NCBI GenBank assembly: GCA_035561515.1
Contig: DATMXP010000023.1
Location: forward strand, 124,001 to 188,000
From: Terriglobales bacterium
Lineage (GTDB): Bacteria; Acidobacteriota; Terriglobia; Terriglobales; Acidobacteriaceae
Reading direction: 5' to 3'
DNA length: 64,000 nt
The translations under genes and the position numbers were made by a program. Each line of letters opens with the position of its first letter. The stretch's first letter is position 1. A model generated the notes under the pieces. The model searched no databases. It was not told the origin of the DNA and saw only the letters and a list, made by a program, of their open reading frames with translations. This document shows, one piece after another, positions 1 through 10,700 of the stretch.

Positions 1-1332
1 GGCTCCGGACTCGCTGGGCCGCTGCTTGCTATTTCGCTCGTTCAGCGCGGCTTTTCCGTCCGCATCTTTGAGCGCCGTCCCGACATGCGCAGGGTGCGCA
101 TCAGCGCCGGGAGATCGATCAATCTCGCCCTTTCCACCCGCGGCATTCATGCGCTAACCGAAGCTGGCCTCTGGAACGAGATGAAGAAGATCATCGTCCC
201 CATGAAGGGCCGTATGATGCACTCCGTCGCCGGTGAGCTCACGTTTCAACCCTACGGAAAGGACGAAAGCGAGGTCATCAACTCTATCTCGCGCGCCGAC
301 CTGAACATTGCTTTGATGAATGCCGCGGAAAAACGGGGAGTGAAGATTGAGTTCAATCAGCGCTGCGTTGGCTACGACACCCGGACTGGCGACATTACCC
401 TGCGCGACGCCGAATCTCACTCGGATCGTGCCGTCGCTTCCGACATTGTCATCGCGACGGATGGAGCAGCATCAGCTGTTCGCTCGGAAATGCTCTCCAT
501 TCCGCGGTTCAACTTCTCGCAGCAGTATCTCGATTACGGCTACAAGGAGCTGACGATCCCGGCTGGCCCCGGCGGCAAGCCCGCTATTGAAACCAATGCG
601 CTCCACATCTGGCCACGCGGAACATACATGCTGATCGCGCTGCCAAACATCGACGGTAACTTCGCATGCATTTTGTTCCTTCCGTTCGAGGGGCGCGACA
701 GTTTCGCTGAACTCAGTAGCGAAGGAAAGGTGCAGCGCTTTTTCGAGGAGCGATTTCCAGATGCCGTGGCGCTTATGCCGCAGCTTACCGAGAATTACTT
801 TTCCAATCCTGTGGGCGCCATGGTCACAATCAAGTGTTCTCCCTGGCACCTCGACGGACGAGCGCTCCTTCTGGGCGACGCAGCGCACGCCATTGTTCCC
901 TTCTTCGGACAAGGTTTGAACTGCGCTTTCGAAGACTGCTCCATATTCCTCGAACTGCTCGACCGGCACGGTCCGGACTGGCAAACGCTCTTCGACAAAT
1001 TCCATACTGCGCGCAAGGAGAACACCGACGCGATTGCCGACCTCGCCATCGAGAACTTCGTCGAGATGCGGGACCAAGTCGCTGATCCGCATTTCCTGTT
1101 CAAGAAGAAGGTCGAACTGGCGCTCGAATCGCGGTTCCCTGGGCACTTCGTTCCCAAGTACGCGATGGTGACCTTCCTCCGTGTTCCCTACTCGGTTGCC
1201 CTCGCCCGCGGAAGAGTTCAAGATCGCATCTTGTCGGAGCTGTGCGATTCGGCAAAGAGCCTCGAAGATATCGACTGGAACAAAGCAGAGCGTCTCGTGC
1301 ACCAGCAACTCACGCCGTTAAGGGAGCTCTAA
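1..1332 (+). CDS. kmo: kynurenine 3-monooxygenase, 5'-truncated by window edge
   Basis: FAD-dependent aromatic hydroxylase that converts L-kynurenine to 3-hydroxykynurenine with NADPH and O2. The reading frame is open from base 1: the first visible residues (GSGLAGPLLAISLVQRG) are the tail of the Rossmann GxGxxG FAD motif, so only roughly 10-15 N-terminal residues lie outside the window. The internal ATG at 85 is not the start. The second FAD motif (GDAAHAIVPFFGQGLNCAFEDC) sits near visible residue 295, and a basic/hydrophobic C-terminal segment typical of KMO follows. The 443 visible residues fit the usual length of about 450-470. Kynureninase begins at the very next base after the TAA stop, which strongly supports a kynurenine-pathway role (tryptophan catabolism or de novo NAD synthesis) rather than another flavin hydroxylase. 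Confidence 0.9.
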   Translation, partial: GSGLAGPLLAISLVQRGFSVRIFERRPDMRRVRISAGRSINLALSTRGIHALTEAGLWNEMKKIIVPMKGRMMHSVAGELTFQPYGKDESEVINSISRADLNIALMNAAEKRGVKIEFNQRCVGYDTRTGDITLRDAESHSDRAVASDIVIATDGAASAVRSEMLSIPRFNFSQQYLDYGYKELTIPAGPGGKPAIETNALHIWPRGTYMLIALPNIDGNFACILFLPFEGRDSFAELSSEGKVQRFFEERFPDAVALMPQLTENYFSNPVGAMVTIKCSPWHLDGRALLLGDAAHAIVPFFGQGLNCAFEDCSIFLELLDRHGPDWQTLFDKFHTARKENTDAIADLAIENFVEMRDQVADPHFLFKKKVELALESRFPGHFVPKYAMVTFLRVPYSVALARGRVQDRILSELCDSAKSLEDIDWNKAERLVHQQLTPLREL

Positions 1333-2610
1333 GTGGCCAGTGCAAGTATCGACACCTCTCTCGAATACGCCGAGACCTTGGATTCTCGCGATTCCCTGGC
1401 GTCGTTCCGCCAGCGCTTCCACATTCCCAAAAAGACGGATGGCTCCGATTGCGTTTACCTGTGCGGACACTCGCTTGGTCTTCAGCCAAAGAGCGTGCGC
1501 CAGTATCTGGAGCAGGAGTTGAAGGACTGGGCTGAGCTCGGAGTAGAGGCCCACTTCCACGGAAAAAATCCGTGGATGCCATATCACCGCTATCTGACCG
1601 AACAAACGGCTCACGTCGTTGGTGCGAACCCATCCGAAGTGGTGGTTATGAATTCGTTGACGGTAAACCTGCACCTGATGATGGTTTCGTTCTACCGTCC
1701 GACAAAACTGCGCCACAAGATCGTCATCGAGGCGAGCGCATTTCCTTCCGACCAGTATGCGGTCAAATCGCAGGTCAGCTTTCACGGATTCGACCCAGCG
1801 ACATCACTCGTCGAACTCAAGCCTCGCGACGGGGAAGCCACCATTCGCGACGCCGACATCCTGTCGCTGATCGAACGCGATGGTGATTCGATTGCTCTGA
1901 TCATGCTCGGTGGCGTGAACTACTCCAGTGGTCAAGCGTTCGACATGGAGGGCATCACCAAGGCCGGCCATGAAAAAGGTTGTGTGGTTGCTTTCGACTT
2001 GGCACACGCTGCGGGAAATCTCCTCCTGCGGTTGCACGACTGGCATGTCGACTTCGCTGTGTGGTGCAACTACAAGTACCTGAACGGCGGACCAGGCTGC
2101 ATCGCCGGATGCTTCGTCCATGAACGGCACGCCCGCAATTTCGACCTGCCACGCTTCGCAGGTTGGTGGGGCCACAACGAGGAAACCCGCTTTCGCATGG
2201 GGCCCGACTTCGAGCCGATGCTCGGCGCCGACGGATGGCAACTGAGCAATCCGTCGATTCTTTCGATGGCTGCGCTTCGCGCCTCGATGGACATCTTCGC
2301 AGAAGCTCGCATGGACCGCTTGCGTCAGAAAAGCGTCGCGCTCACCGGGTACGCAGAGGCCTTACTCGACCAGCACAAGTCTCCCAAGTTCACGATCATC
2401 ACGCCTCGTGACCCCGATCGGCGTGGAGCGCAACTCTCGCTGCGAATCCCGCAGAACGGCCACGCCATCTGCGACCGTCTCATCGCCGAAGGTATCCTCT
2501 GCGACTGGCGCGAGCCCGACATCATCCGCATCGCACCTGTTCCGCTTTACAACTCATTCACGGACGTTCACAAATTCGTGCAGCACTTCATCTCCGCACT
2601 ACAAAAGTAA
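1333..2610 (+). CDS. kynU: kynureninase
   Basis: PLP enzyme cleaving kynurenine or 3-hydroxykynurenine to anthranilate or 3-hydroxyanthranilate plus alanine. It has 425 aa, the normal family length. The PLP-binding lysine is in WCNYKYLNGGPGC (about K248). The upstream region GVNYSSGQAFDM and the FDLAHAAGN segment, with its cofactor-contacting Asp, are typical of kynureninase. The start is GTG at 1333, directly abutting the kmo stop; AGGGAG at the end of kmo is a suitable ribosome binding site, so the two are translationally coupled. Preference for 3-hydroxykynurenine is inferred from the neighbour. A 3-hydroxyanthranilate dioxygenase is not seen here and may lie to the left. Confidence 0.93.
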   Translation: MASASIDTSLEYAETLDSRDSLASFRQRFHIPKKTDGSDCVYLCGHSLGLQPKSVRQYLEQELKDWAELGVEAHFHGKNPWMPYHRYLTEQTAHVVGANPSEVVVMNSLTVNLHLMMVSFYRPTKLRHKIVIEASAFPSDQYAVKSQVSFHGFDPATSLVELKPRDGEATIRDADILSLIERDGDSIALIMLGGVNYSSGQAFDMEGITKAGHEKGCVVAFDLAHAAGNLLLRLHDWHVDFAVWCNYKYLNGGPGCIAGCFVHERHARNFDLPRFAGWWGHNEETRFRMGPDFEPMLGADGWQLSNPSILSMAALRASMDIFAEARMDRLRQKSVALTGYAEALLDQHKSPKFTIITPRDPDRRGAQLSLRIPQNGHAICDRLIAEGILCDWREPDIIRIAPVPLYNSFTDVHKFVQHFISALQK

Positions 2611-2633
2611 AGGCGCACTCGAAGGTGCGCCTT
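2610..2633. terminator. hairpin between convergent kynU and pepD
   Basis: AGGCGCAC (2611-2618) pairs with GTGCGCCT (2625-2632) around a 6-nt loop. On the minus strand the stem is followed by TTACTTTTGT, so it best serves the pepD transcript, but its position between two convergent stops suggests it may act both ways. Confidence 0.6.
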
Positions 2634-2650
2634 CACCAATTAGACTGCCT

Positions 2651-4099
2651 TTACAGCTTTTCCAAGACTGCCTTCAGGTACTTCCAAAAGCTCTCAACCG
2701 TCGAGATCTGTACCCGCTCGTTCGGGCTGTGCGGATCCACGATCGTCGGGCCGAAGGAAATCATCTGCATTCCGGGATACTTTTCGCCGATGACGCCGCA
2801 TTCCAATCCGGCATGCATTGCGATCAGTTTCATCTCTTTGCCGAAGACATCTTTCGCAACCTGCTGATGTTTCACGACAATGTCGCTCTGCGGTTCCGGT
2901 TTCCATCCGGGATACCCTCCGCCGCTCTCGGCTTCGAATCCGGCGAGGCGACAGGCGGTCGCTACCATCTTCCCGGCAGCAAGGATGCTGCTGCGAATGG
3001 CGCTTCGCTGACTAGTTGAGATCTCAACCGAGTCGTCTTTGGTCGCGATCACAGCCAAGTTGGTCGAAGTCTGCACTAGGCCCGCTATGTCAGGACTCAT
3101 TGCTAGGACACCGTGCGGAATCGTCACCAACAGATCGACGGTTGCTTTGGCGTCTGTGGCGTCGAGCACTTTTGCCGGACGCTCGATAGGCTCGACGGAG
3201 ATCTTCAATCCCGGATCGAATCCGCCGAGATCGGTTTGTTGTTCGCTCTCTACCGTCGCAAGCACCTTCTTCAGATCGACTTCTTTGGCACCATCAACCA
3301 CAACGATGGCCGAGGCCTCACGCGGGATCACGTTGCGAGCGCTTCCGCCTTTTAGCTCGGCGATCTCAACCGGAACGGCTTCGAGCGTGGCTTGCAAGGC
3401 GCGACCGAGAATGCGCAGTGCATTACCGCGGCCTTGATGAATGTCGACTCCGGAATGTCCGCCCTTCAGTCCGGAAACCTTGATCCGAAAAGCGGCATTG
3501 CCCTTGGGAGCAACGAACGTCACCTTCCGTTTTGCCGTGGTGTTCAAACCACCGGAACATCCAATGCACAGCGTTCCGGTTTCTTCGTTGTCGAGATTGA
3601 GGAAGTACTTCGAGCGAAGCATTCCCGGAGGAAATTCCGCCGCGCCGGTCAGACCGGTCTCTTCGTCGATGGTGAAAACAAACTCGAGCGGACCATGAGC
3701 GATGTCGTTGCTTTCCATCACAGCCAGCGACGCGGCCACGCCGATGCCATTGTCGGCACCGAGCGTCGTGCCCTTGGCTTTCAGCCAGTCACCGTCGCGG
3801 GTGACTTCGATCGGGTCGGTATCGAAGTTGTGCGCTGTGCCCTCATTCTTTTCACAGACCATATCGAGATGACCCTGCAGCAGCGTAGGAACTGCCTTCT
3901 CACGCCCGGGGCGAGCGGGCTTGCGGATAACGATATTGCCGACTTTGTCGGATTCGGTCTCAAGCCCGAGGCGCTTCGCGACGCCGAGGACGTACTCGCG
4001 CATGGCGGCTTCCTTCGTCGAGGCGCGAGGAATTTTCGTGATGGCCTCAAAGTGCTTCCAAAGCTCTTTCGGTTGCAGGTCTGCAAGAACAGTTGTCAT
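2651..4099 (-). CDS. pepD: aminoacyl-histidine dipeptidase, M20 family (PepD)
   Basis: Cytosolic metallodipeptidase (carnosinase/Xaa-His dipeptidase type) of 482 aa, as expected for PepD. M20 di-zinc features are visible: H77 and D79 in QGHLDMVCEKN, bridging D115 in TLGADNGIG, the catalytic/ligand pair E145-E146 in DEETGLTG, and the dimerisation-domain signature GGHSGVDIHQGRGNA. There is no signal peptide. The gene is monocistronic: convergent with kynU on one side and divergent from the antiporter on the other. Its role is general peptide turnover; no specific link to kynurenine metabolism is apparent. Confidence 0.93.
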   Translation of the reverse strand: MTTVLADLQPKELWKHFEAITKIPRASTKEAAMREYVLGVAKRLGLETESDKVGNIVIRKPARPGREKAVPTLLQGHLDMVCEKNEGTAHNFDTDPIEVTRDGDWLKAKGTTLGADNGIGVAASLAVMESNDIAHGPLEFVFTIDEETGLTGAAEFPPGMLRSKYFLNLDNEETGTLCIGCSGGLNTTAKRKVTFVAPKGNAAFRIKVSGLKGGHSGVDIHQGRGNALRILGRALQATLEAVPVEIAELKGGSARNVIPREASAIVVVDGAKEVDLKKVLATVESEQQTDLGGFDPGLKISVEPIERPAKVLDATDAKATVDLLVTIPHGVLAMSPDIAGLVQTSTNLAVIATKDDSVEISTSQRSAIRSSILAAGKMVATACRLAGFEAESGGGYPGWKPEPQSDIVVKHQQVAKDVFGKEMKLIAMHAGLECGVIGEKYPGMQMISFGPTIVDPHSPNERVQISTVESFWKYLKAVLEKL

Positions 4100-4242
4100 A
4101 GCGGCTCCGTATTAAAGTGAACCAAATATCGTACAGGAGCGGGACGAATTGGCGAATCCACGAATGAGTTAAGGCAGCTTGTTTCCAGCAGGTTACATCC
4201 AAACTACCTGCCGTAAAGCACTTTTGAATCTGGGGTTGCGGG

Positions 4243-5553
4243 TTGAACGAGCAGGAAATCGCTGGCCTTACGTTAGTCCTGGTTCTGATTCTTGGACTGG
4301 CCCACCTTCTCGGGCATTTGTTCACGCGGTTGCGCCAGCCGCGAGTCATAGGCGAAATTCTGGCCGGCTTGCTGCTTGGCCCGTCGATTCTCGGATTTGT
4401 CTTTCCCCAAGGGTTTGCCTGGCTTTATCACACTCATTCGGCTGCTGGGCCGAAATACGCGGCTGTCATCGGCTTCCTCTATAACTGGGGTTTGTTGCTG
4501 CACATGTTCTTGTCGGGTGCGAAGGTGCGGCAGTTGTTCACGCGCGAGGAGCGCCGTGAAGTCGGCTGGCTTGTGAGCGTGGGGACGTTGCTGCCTTTCC
4601 TTGTGGCGCTCTCGGTTGCTCCGTTCCTCGACCTGAGCAGCATCGCCGGGCCGAAGGCGAATACGATCTCGCTTGTGATCGTACTGGCGATCGGCGTGGC
4701 GGTAACTTCGATTCCGGTTATTGCTCGAATCTTCGCGGACCTCCAGATTCTGCACACTCGCTTCGCACGGCTTGTACTCGGCGTTGCCGTGCTGGAGGAC
4801 ATCGCGCTGTGGGCGGCGCTCGCGGTGGCGACTGCGCTGGCGGGCGCTTCCATCCTGAATCCGGGGAGCATTGCGCTTCACCTGTTTACGACCGCCGCGT
4901 TCTTCCTGCTGGGGCTCACGTTGTTGCCTCGAGCGGTGAAGAAGCTGAACAAACAGCGCTGGAACGTGCTCGCACAGCAGACGCCGGTTGCCTACGTAAT
5001 CGGCGTGCTTCTGGCGTATTGTGCAGTGGCTGGAGTACTTGGCGTTAGCCTGGTCTTTGCCGCCTTTCTGGCGGGATTTGCGGTCATCCACAAGAAACGT
5101 CAGCTCTTTGCGGAACCGATGGCCGTGGTCGATAAGATCGGCTTTTCCGTTTTTGTGCCGATTTACTTTGCCATCGTCGGCTACCGCCTCGATCTGTCGA
5201 AGTCGTTCTCGCTCTGGCTGCTGGTGGTGTTCGTGGTTGCTAGCTGCGTCATGAAGCTGGCGTCGGTATCGTTGGGCGCGAGGCTGGCGGGGTTCCGTGG
5301 ACTCGACATGGTCAACCTTGCGGTGGCGACGAATGCGCGAGGGGGGCCGGGGATCGTGCTGGCGAGCGTGGCCTTCGATGCCGGCGTCATTAATCCTGTC
5401 TTCTACACAACGCTGGTGCTGGCGGCGGTGCTTACGTCGCAGGCGGCGGGGTTCTGGCTCGAGTACGTCATTCGAAAGGGGTGGCCATTGCTCACTCCCA
5501 AAGAAGGCGCGCCATGTGAATCGGCTACCGAGCCCGGCCACGCTGCGGCTTAA
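4243..5553 (+). CDS. cation:proton antiporter, CPA2 (KefB/NapA-like) family
   Basis: Integral membrane protein of 436 aa with about 12 hydrophobic segments spanning almost the whole chain and only short soluble tails. It shows CPA2 hallmarks: an N-terminal segment with RLRQPRVIGEILAGLLLGPS, a discontinuous helix region with VAVTSIPVIARIFADL, and VLEDIALWAALAVATA, which carries the acidic pair region used in ion exchange. A C-terminal TrkA-N/RCK domain is absent, so this is the bare transporter type. It probably exchanges Na+ or K+ for H+ across the inner membrane. The start is TTG at 4243, with GGGG about 7 nt upstream; no ATG in frame nearby gives a complete first helix. It is transcribed alone, divergent from pepD. 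Confidence 0.85.
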   Translation: MNEQEIAGLTLVLVLILGLAHLLGHLFTRLRQPRVIGEILAGLLLGPSILGFVFPQGFAWLYHTHSAAGPKYAAVIGFLYNWGLLLHMFLSGAKVRQLFTREERREVGWLVSVGTLLPFLVALSVAPFLDLSSIAGPKANTISLVIVLAIGVAVTSIPVIARIFADLQILHTRFARLVLGVAVLEDIALWAALAVATALAGASILNPGSIALHLFTTAAFFLLGLTLLPRAVKKLNKQRWNVLAQQTPVAYVIGVLLAYCAVAGVLGVSLVFAAFLAGFAVIHKKRQLFAEPMAVVDKIGFSVFVPIYFAIVGYRLDLSKSFSLWLLVVFVVASCVMKLASVSLGARLAGFRGLDMVNLAVATNARGGPGIVLASVAFDAGVINPVFYTTLVLAAVLTSQAAGFWLEYVIRKGWPLLTPKEGAPCESATEPGHAAA

Positions 5554-5583
5554 CTCCGCCTTTCCTGAAATCAGGAACCTACG

Positions 5584-5608
5584 TAAAAAAGGGGGCCTTG
5601 GCCCCCTT
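5584..5608 (-). terminator. rho-independent terminator of the heparinase-type gene
   Basis: AAGGGGGCC (5589-5597) and GGCCCCCTT (5600-5608) form a GC-rich stem. Read on the minus strand it is followed by a run of T (complement of 5584-5590). It lies 26 bases after the stop of the minus-strand lyase gene and probably also blocks read-through from the plus-strand antiporter. Confidence 0.85.
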
Positions 5609-5633
5609 GACATCGCCGTTCCCGAATCGGGAC

Positions 5634-7646
5634 TTACTTGCCAGTGCTTTCCTTCGCGCTCTCCGGCACCTGGAAGGAAACAAAGAACTGAGTCTCCGTT
5701 GAGGGTTGCGTGGTGCTGATAGCAAGGCGTTCGCCACGTTTCTGCAGTTCCCCTTTGTCAACGGATCCAGGACGGCCCGGCGCCATCACCAGGTTGGGTT
5801 CCGTCTGGATACTGGCGTTTTGCGGATAGCGAAGTTGAAGCAATAACGTCGCCGTGCCGTTCTGGAGCTCAAACATGTTCTTGCCTGAATTCTTAACGGT
5901 ACTGTCGGAGTGGATCAACGACGTAACGGTACGCGGCGCACTGGTTTTGATCGCATCCCAGACGTAGAAAGATCCGGGTGCGATGAACAGGAAGTTGCGA
6001 TTGAATGACTGCACACCGAATGAGCCGTCGTACGCTCCGGCGGCTTCCCCACTAATGTGCGCGAAAGTCGGCGCCAGTTGAAGGTCGAGGAAACGAACTT
6101 TGTTCAGTTCCTCATAAGGCATGCCGCGCCAAGGGTCGTGGCCCTCTCCCTCAAGTCCCTGGCCCTTCTTGTCAACGAGGACAGTATTGTGCTGCTCGGT
6201 CTTGGGGACACCTGAATATCCGCTGTCACCCGTAAGATAAGCGCCGTTGGCCCAGATGATGAAGCTGTTTGCGTCAGGATGAGAATGCCCGGCCGAGAGG
6301 TGCCAGTCGGGAAACTTTTTCAGAATTTCGGCGGTGTGGTGGCCTTCAGGCGGACCGCACTTGAAAGCGAAGGCGGTTGCGCCTGACGTCCAATCAGAAC
6401 GCCAGAACACGACCTCGTGGTCCGGGAAGTAGTGCCAGGGGGTGAGGGATTGAATCGGGGAGGGCCTCAGCTTAGCATCGAACCAGGGGAGCGACCACCA
6501 GTTCTCAAAGTTGACCTGTTGTTGCTCCCGCATCCAGAGAGCAACGCCCTGGGCATCAGGGTTTTGATAGCGCTGTGCCAGCCTATATAAAAGGTTGTAG
6601 TTGGTATGAAGCTTCCAACCGGGATTGGCGCGGGCATATTCGTCTCCCTGCCTGGCACGCGTGATCGGGCCTTCGTAGACGTCGCCAAAATCGAAGATGG
6701 TTTCTCCACCGGGAAGGATTACGTGAGCGAGATAAAGGTGCGCCTGCTTCAGGCCGGGATGTTCGTAGAGATCCTCTCCGGTGGCGTGCTTGTGAGCATC
6801 GAGGTAGTGGATGATCCAAGGAGTTGAAAACACCCAGTACTCGAAGCCCTCATAGTAGTACCCGTCTGGCGAGTAGGTGGCAAGAACGCGGTCGTAGATG
6901 GCACGCGAAAGAGCAGCCCACTGCTTGGCTTCGGGTACTTCGTCGTATACCGCGTAGGCGGCAACGGCGAGTCCGGATATAGGGATGAATACATGGTTCT
7001 GCGAATACGAAAAAGTGCGTCCAGGCTTTGGACGATAGTAGTCTGCCAGGAGCTGCGCCTGCCGGGCGATCTTGTCGCGGTAACGAGTGCGCTCGGCGGG
7101 CGTGAGGTCGCTGTATAGCAGGTCGTAGCCTATGCCCATCCCATAAAGAAGGTGCCCAGCAGCGAGATCAACGTTGGGCTTGTTGAAGCGGTATCCCCAG
7201 ACGTCGTAGCTGACGGCAGCATCCATCCACTTCTTTGCCGCGTCGAGATACTTCTTATCGCCTTCGATACGGTAAACAAAGGCGGCTTCGGCGATGGCGA
7301 GTCCGACGGTGTTCTGGGCTCGTCGTTCTTCCGCGGGAGGCGGAGGAGGTGTGGACTTCGTCGCGCGAACATCATTGAGAACTTCCTGCCACATCTGCCG
7401 GTGAGTGGTGCGCGAGGCTTCGCGGAGTTGCTGCAATTCCGAGTCGGTGAAGTAAACGCGGGGATGTTTCCCACGTAATTCCGGCTTGATCTGCGACTTA
7501 AGACTGGTCATCAGCGCCGAGAGCGGATGGGGTGTCTTGCGGGTCGAGGCGCTATCTTTTGGCCCTAGAGCTTCATGCGCATCCTGCGCAGTTGCAAAAG
7601 TAATAAGAAGTATTAGGCTCGCTGCAAACCTCAAAGTCAGTCTCAT
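5634..7646 (-). CDS. secreted heparinase II/III-family polysaccharide lyase
   Basis: 670-aa secreted protein with a signal peptide of about 20 residues. Architecture is that of two-domain heparinase II/III/alginate lyases: an alpha/alpha toroid (about 80-380) followed by a beta-sandwich. The diagnostic segment HLSAGHSHPDANSF...GDSGYSG begins the C-terminal domain, and YSQNHVFIP in the toroid provides the Asn-His pair typical of PL15/PL17/PL21-like enzymes. Substrate cannot be read from sequence, but neighbours (ExuT-like transporter, SDR, TonB receptor) point to a uronic-acid polymer. It is the last gene of a minus-strand operon. A GAAGGA ribosome binding site sits just after the terminator of the receptor gene, so expression may depend on partial read-through. 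Confidence 0.82.
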   Translation of the reverse strand: MRLTLRFAASLILLITFATAQDAHEALGPKDSASTRKTPHPLSALMTSLKSQIKPELRGKHPRVYFTDSELQQLREASRTTHRQMWQEVLNDVRATKSTPPPPPAEERRAQNTVGLAIAEAAFVYRIEGDKKYLDAAKKWMDAAVSYDVWGYRFNKPNVDLAAGHLLYGMGIGYDLLYSDLTPAERTRYRDKIARQAQLLADYYRPKPGRTFSYSQNHVFIPISGLAVAAYAVYDEVPEAKQWAALSRAIYDRVLATYSPDGYYYEGFEYWVFSTPWIIHYLDAHKHATGEDLYEHPGLKQAHLYLAHVILPGGETIFDFGDVYEGPITRARQGDEYARANPGWKLHTNYNLLYRLAQRYQNPDAQGVALWMREQQQVNFENWWSLPWFDAKLRPSPIQSLTPWHYFPDHEVVFWRSDWTSGATAFAFKCGPPEGHHTAEILKKFPDWHLSAGHSHPDANSFIIWANGAYLTGDSGYSGVPKTEQHNTVLVDKKGQGLEGEGHDPWRGMPYEELNKVRFLDLQLAPTFAHISGEAAGAYDGSFGVQSFNRNFLFIAPGSFYVWDAIKTSAPRTVTSLIHSDSTVKNSGKNMFELQNGTATLLLQLRYPQNASIQTEPNLVMAPGRPGSVDKGELQKRGERLAISTTQPSTETQFFVSFQVPESAKESTGK

Positions 7647-7657
7647 TCGGTTCCTTC

Positions 7658-7692
7658 AAAAAGGGGACGGTGGCGAGAGGGACACCGTCCCC
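7658..7692 (-). terminator. intercistronic terminator between TonB receptor and lyase
   Basis: GGGGACGGTG (7663-7672) pairs perfectly with CACCGTCCCC (7683-7692). On the minus strand it is followed by TTTTT. It lies between the receptor stop (7706) and the lyase start (7646), so it probably sets a receptor-to-lyase expression ratio rather than ending the operon completely. Confidence 0.8.
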
Positions 7693-7705
7693 ATGTTGGC
7701 CGTAA

Positions 7706-10700
7706 CTAGAACGACAGTTTCAGAGCGAACTGCAGTACACGCGGATCTTCCGTCTCCGTTAACTGACCAAAATTCGAGGAACTGAAGTTGGTCTGCACCG
7801 TACGGAAGTTCGGTCGGTTGAAGATGTTGAACGCCTCAGCGCGGAACTGGAACTTCACCCGCTCGGTGACGTTTGTCCACTTCATCAGCGACATGTTCCA
7901 GAACTGTGACATCGGCATTTCGATAACGTTCCGTGGAATAGCTGCAATGAAGCCACGACGTCCGGTAAAGGCCGCCGGGTTGATCCAGAGGTTTTCGCTC
8001 GAGAGTGCCGGCAAATCACGCCAGTTGGCAATTTGATCGGTGTTGCCACCGAAGCCGATACTGGGAGCAGTGCTCGCGCGGGTTCCGCCGGAAAGGCTAA
8101 AGTGGCGGCCAGACTGGATGGTAGTAGTACCTGAAAGCTGCCATCCGCCAAGGAACTTACCGCTTACACCGCGCTGGTTCTTCATGAACGGAAGCTCATA
8201 CACGTAGCTCATGGCGATCACGTGCCGGCGATCGAAATCGGCGTAGCTGCGATCGTATGAGGGGTCGAAGGGTGCGCGGAGGTTGGAGGTTTCGGTGTCG
8301 AAGTTGTTGAGGGTTTTGCTCCAGGTATAGGCAACGCTGAGCGACAGACCCCGCGTGGTGCGCTTGACGTAGTTTGTCTGCAGACCGTTGTAATTGGAGA
8401 CGCCATTGTTCTCCTGCTGTTGGATGGCCTGATAGCCGAGGTACTGACGAACAGTGTCGGTGTTCGGGTTCAGGTACGTGCCGTCCGCCTTCAACTGAAG
8501 CGCCTTTTCGGCCAGAACATAGTTGATATCGCGACGATGTGTGAGGAATCGTCCCTGGTTGCCGACGTAGCTTATCTCGAACATCGACGACCACGGCAGT
8601 TCTCGCTGAATGCCGAAGCTGTAGGCGTAGATGGCTCCCGGCTTCATTTCGCCCGCAAAGACATTGAGGGTCTGAATGAGGGGCTTGCCGGTACCGCCAG
8701 CGCCAACCGTATCGAGTGGATTGTTGAAAGTCGGAACCACCGAGGACGGAGTGGTGTACTGACGGCCATTGGTGATATTCGGCTGATACGTGAACGGCGG
8801 ATTGGCACCCGCATCGCGAATCGGGTTCAGCAAGGTGCGATCGTAGTAGATACCGGCTCCGCCACGTATGGAAGTCTTTCCGTTACCGAAAGGATCAATG
8901 GCAAAGCCGAAGCGCGGCGCGATACCTCGATTGCCACTCGTAGCTAGTCCGCTGGGACGGCAATCGAGCAAACGAGTGAGATTCGGATCGCCAAAGTTGT
9001 TGTCACAGCCCGGCAGAACGATTCCGTTATATGGATCGTAGTATCCCTCAGCGCGAGTGTGAGTACCGGTTGGATCGGCAATCAGGTTGATGGTGCCACT
9101 GGAGATGTTCGTCCCAAGCGGAGCCTTGTTGGCGTCGAACCGGCTTGGGTCGAAGCCGATAATGCGAGCATCTTCAGCAACCGGCCACGGTATGTACTGA
9201 TAGCGCAGACCGAGAGTCAAGGATAACCTCGGATTCACACGCCACTGGTCGTTGATGTAGAACTCCCACTGGTTGTAGTGCGAGGGCACGTTGGTTGTGT
9301 TGGAGTATTCCTGGTAACGCTGGTAGGCGCCCAGCAACAGGTTCGCAACGGCGTTGCCGCTGTCCTGCGGGCGGAAAGAAGAGTCGCTTCCGCTGCTGAA
9401 GGTGATGGTGCCGCCGTCGCGCACGCGCGTGTTTTCCTGCTTGAAGCTGCGGAGGTAAAGCATACCGAACTTCATGGTGTGTGCGCCGATGGACTTGGTG
9501 AGGTTATCGCGAATCTCCCAGCTTTGCGCCTGAATGTCATACGGCAGTCCGTTGCCGCTGATGGTGCTGTAGCCCTGAATGCTGACTTCGGGAATCTTAT
9601 TGAGCCGGTTCTCCGGGAAAATCTCCGTGAAGTTGATTCCGCGAGCCGTGCGGTCGATCTGATTCAGGTCCTGGTATTCAATCGTCTGATCGTTGCGCTG
9701 CCAGGCAAATGTCAACTCATTGAGCAGTGTGTTCGAAAGAATATGAGTGTAGCTGCCCATGGCGGTGTTTCCGATGCGCTGGTGCTTATCGGGAGCGATA
9801 GGCAGATTCTGGTTATCGAAGCTGGACCCGAGCGGATTGTCGGAGTCGAAGTTGTCGCGTGTCCAACGTCCAAAGAGGCTGATCTTGTCGGAAACCGTCC
9901 AGTCAAGGCGCGCCAAGTCCTGACGTACCGTGCGATCCGTGACCGGAGACGCGATATACGTAGCGGTGCCCGAGTTCGGCTGCGGGAACAGATTCAGGAT
10001 CGCTAGGCCGTTCGGCGAAATCTTGTTCGCCGGGATGATGTTGTTGGGGAACGGCGTCCCGGTGGTGGAGGCGCTCTTGTCGCACAGGATGAACTTGCCT
10101 TTATCGGCGGCTGAAAGCGTTTGTGTACATGAGGTGATTGGGCCGGAGTTGGTGGGCAGGAAGGCGCTAAAGTTACCTTGTCGCATTGCCAGCGTGGGAA
10201 CCTGCTCGTTCAGCGAACGGCCGGTTTTCGGGATCTTCCATTCGACGCCGGCGAAAAAGAACAGCTTGTTTTTATACACCGGGCCGCCGACAAATCCGCC
10301 GAAGTTGTTGAACCGCAGATGAGCCTTTTCCGGCGTGCCGCTGACGCGCTTGCTTTCCCATGAATAGGCGTTCAGTGCGTCGTGACGGAAAAATTCAAAC
10401 AGCGTTCCGTGAAACTTAGTCGTTCCGCGCTTGGTAACGACATTGATGGCGGGCCCGGCCTGTCCGCCGAACTCGGCGCTGTAAGGAGTGCTGACGAGCT
10501 TGAACTCGGCAATCGCGTCGATACTGATGTTGTTCACCTGCGTTCCGACGGATCCATGATCGACGTTGCTGACGCCGTCGATTGTGGGAGCAAAGCGACG
10601 ACGTGTGCCGTTGATAGCCGTATCGTCGATGCGGACGTTGGTTCCCTGCTGCGAATCCTGGGTGAGAGCCGCGGTGCCCGGCGCAAGGTTAATTAACTGA

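Noticed and set aside
4273..5613. 446-aa open frame antisense to the CPA2 antiporter
   Set aside because: Arg/Gln/His-rich composition, no recognisable domain, exactly opposite a convincing membrane protein; typical shadow in GC-rich DNA.
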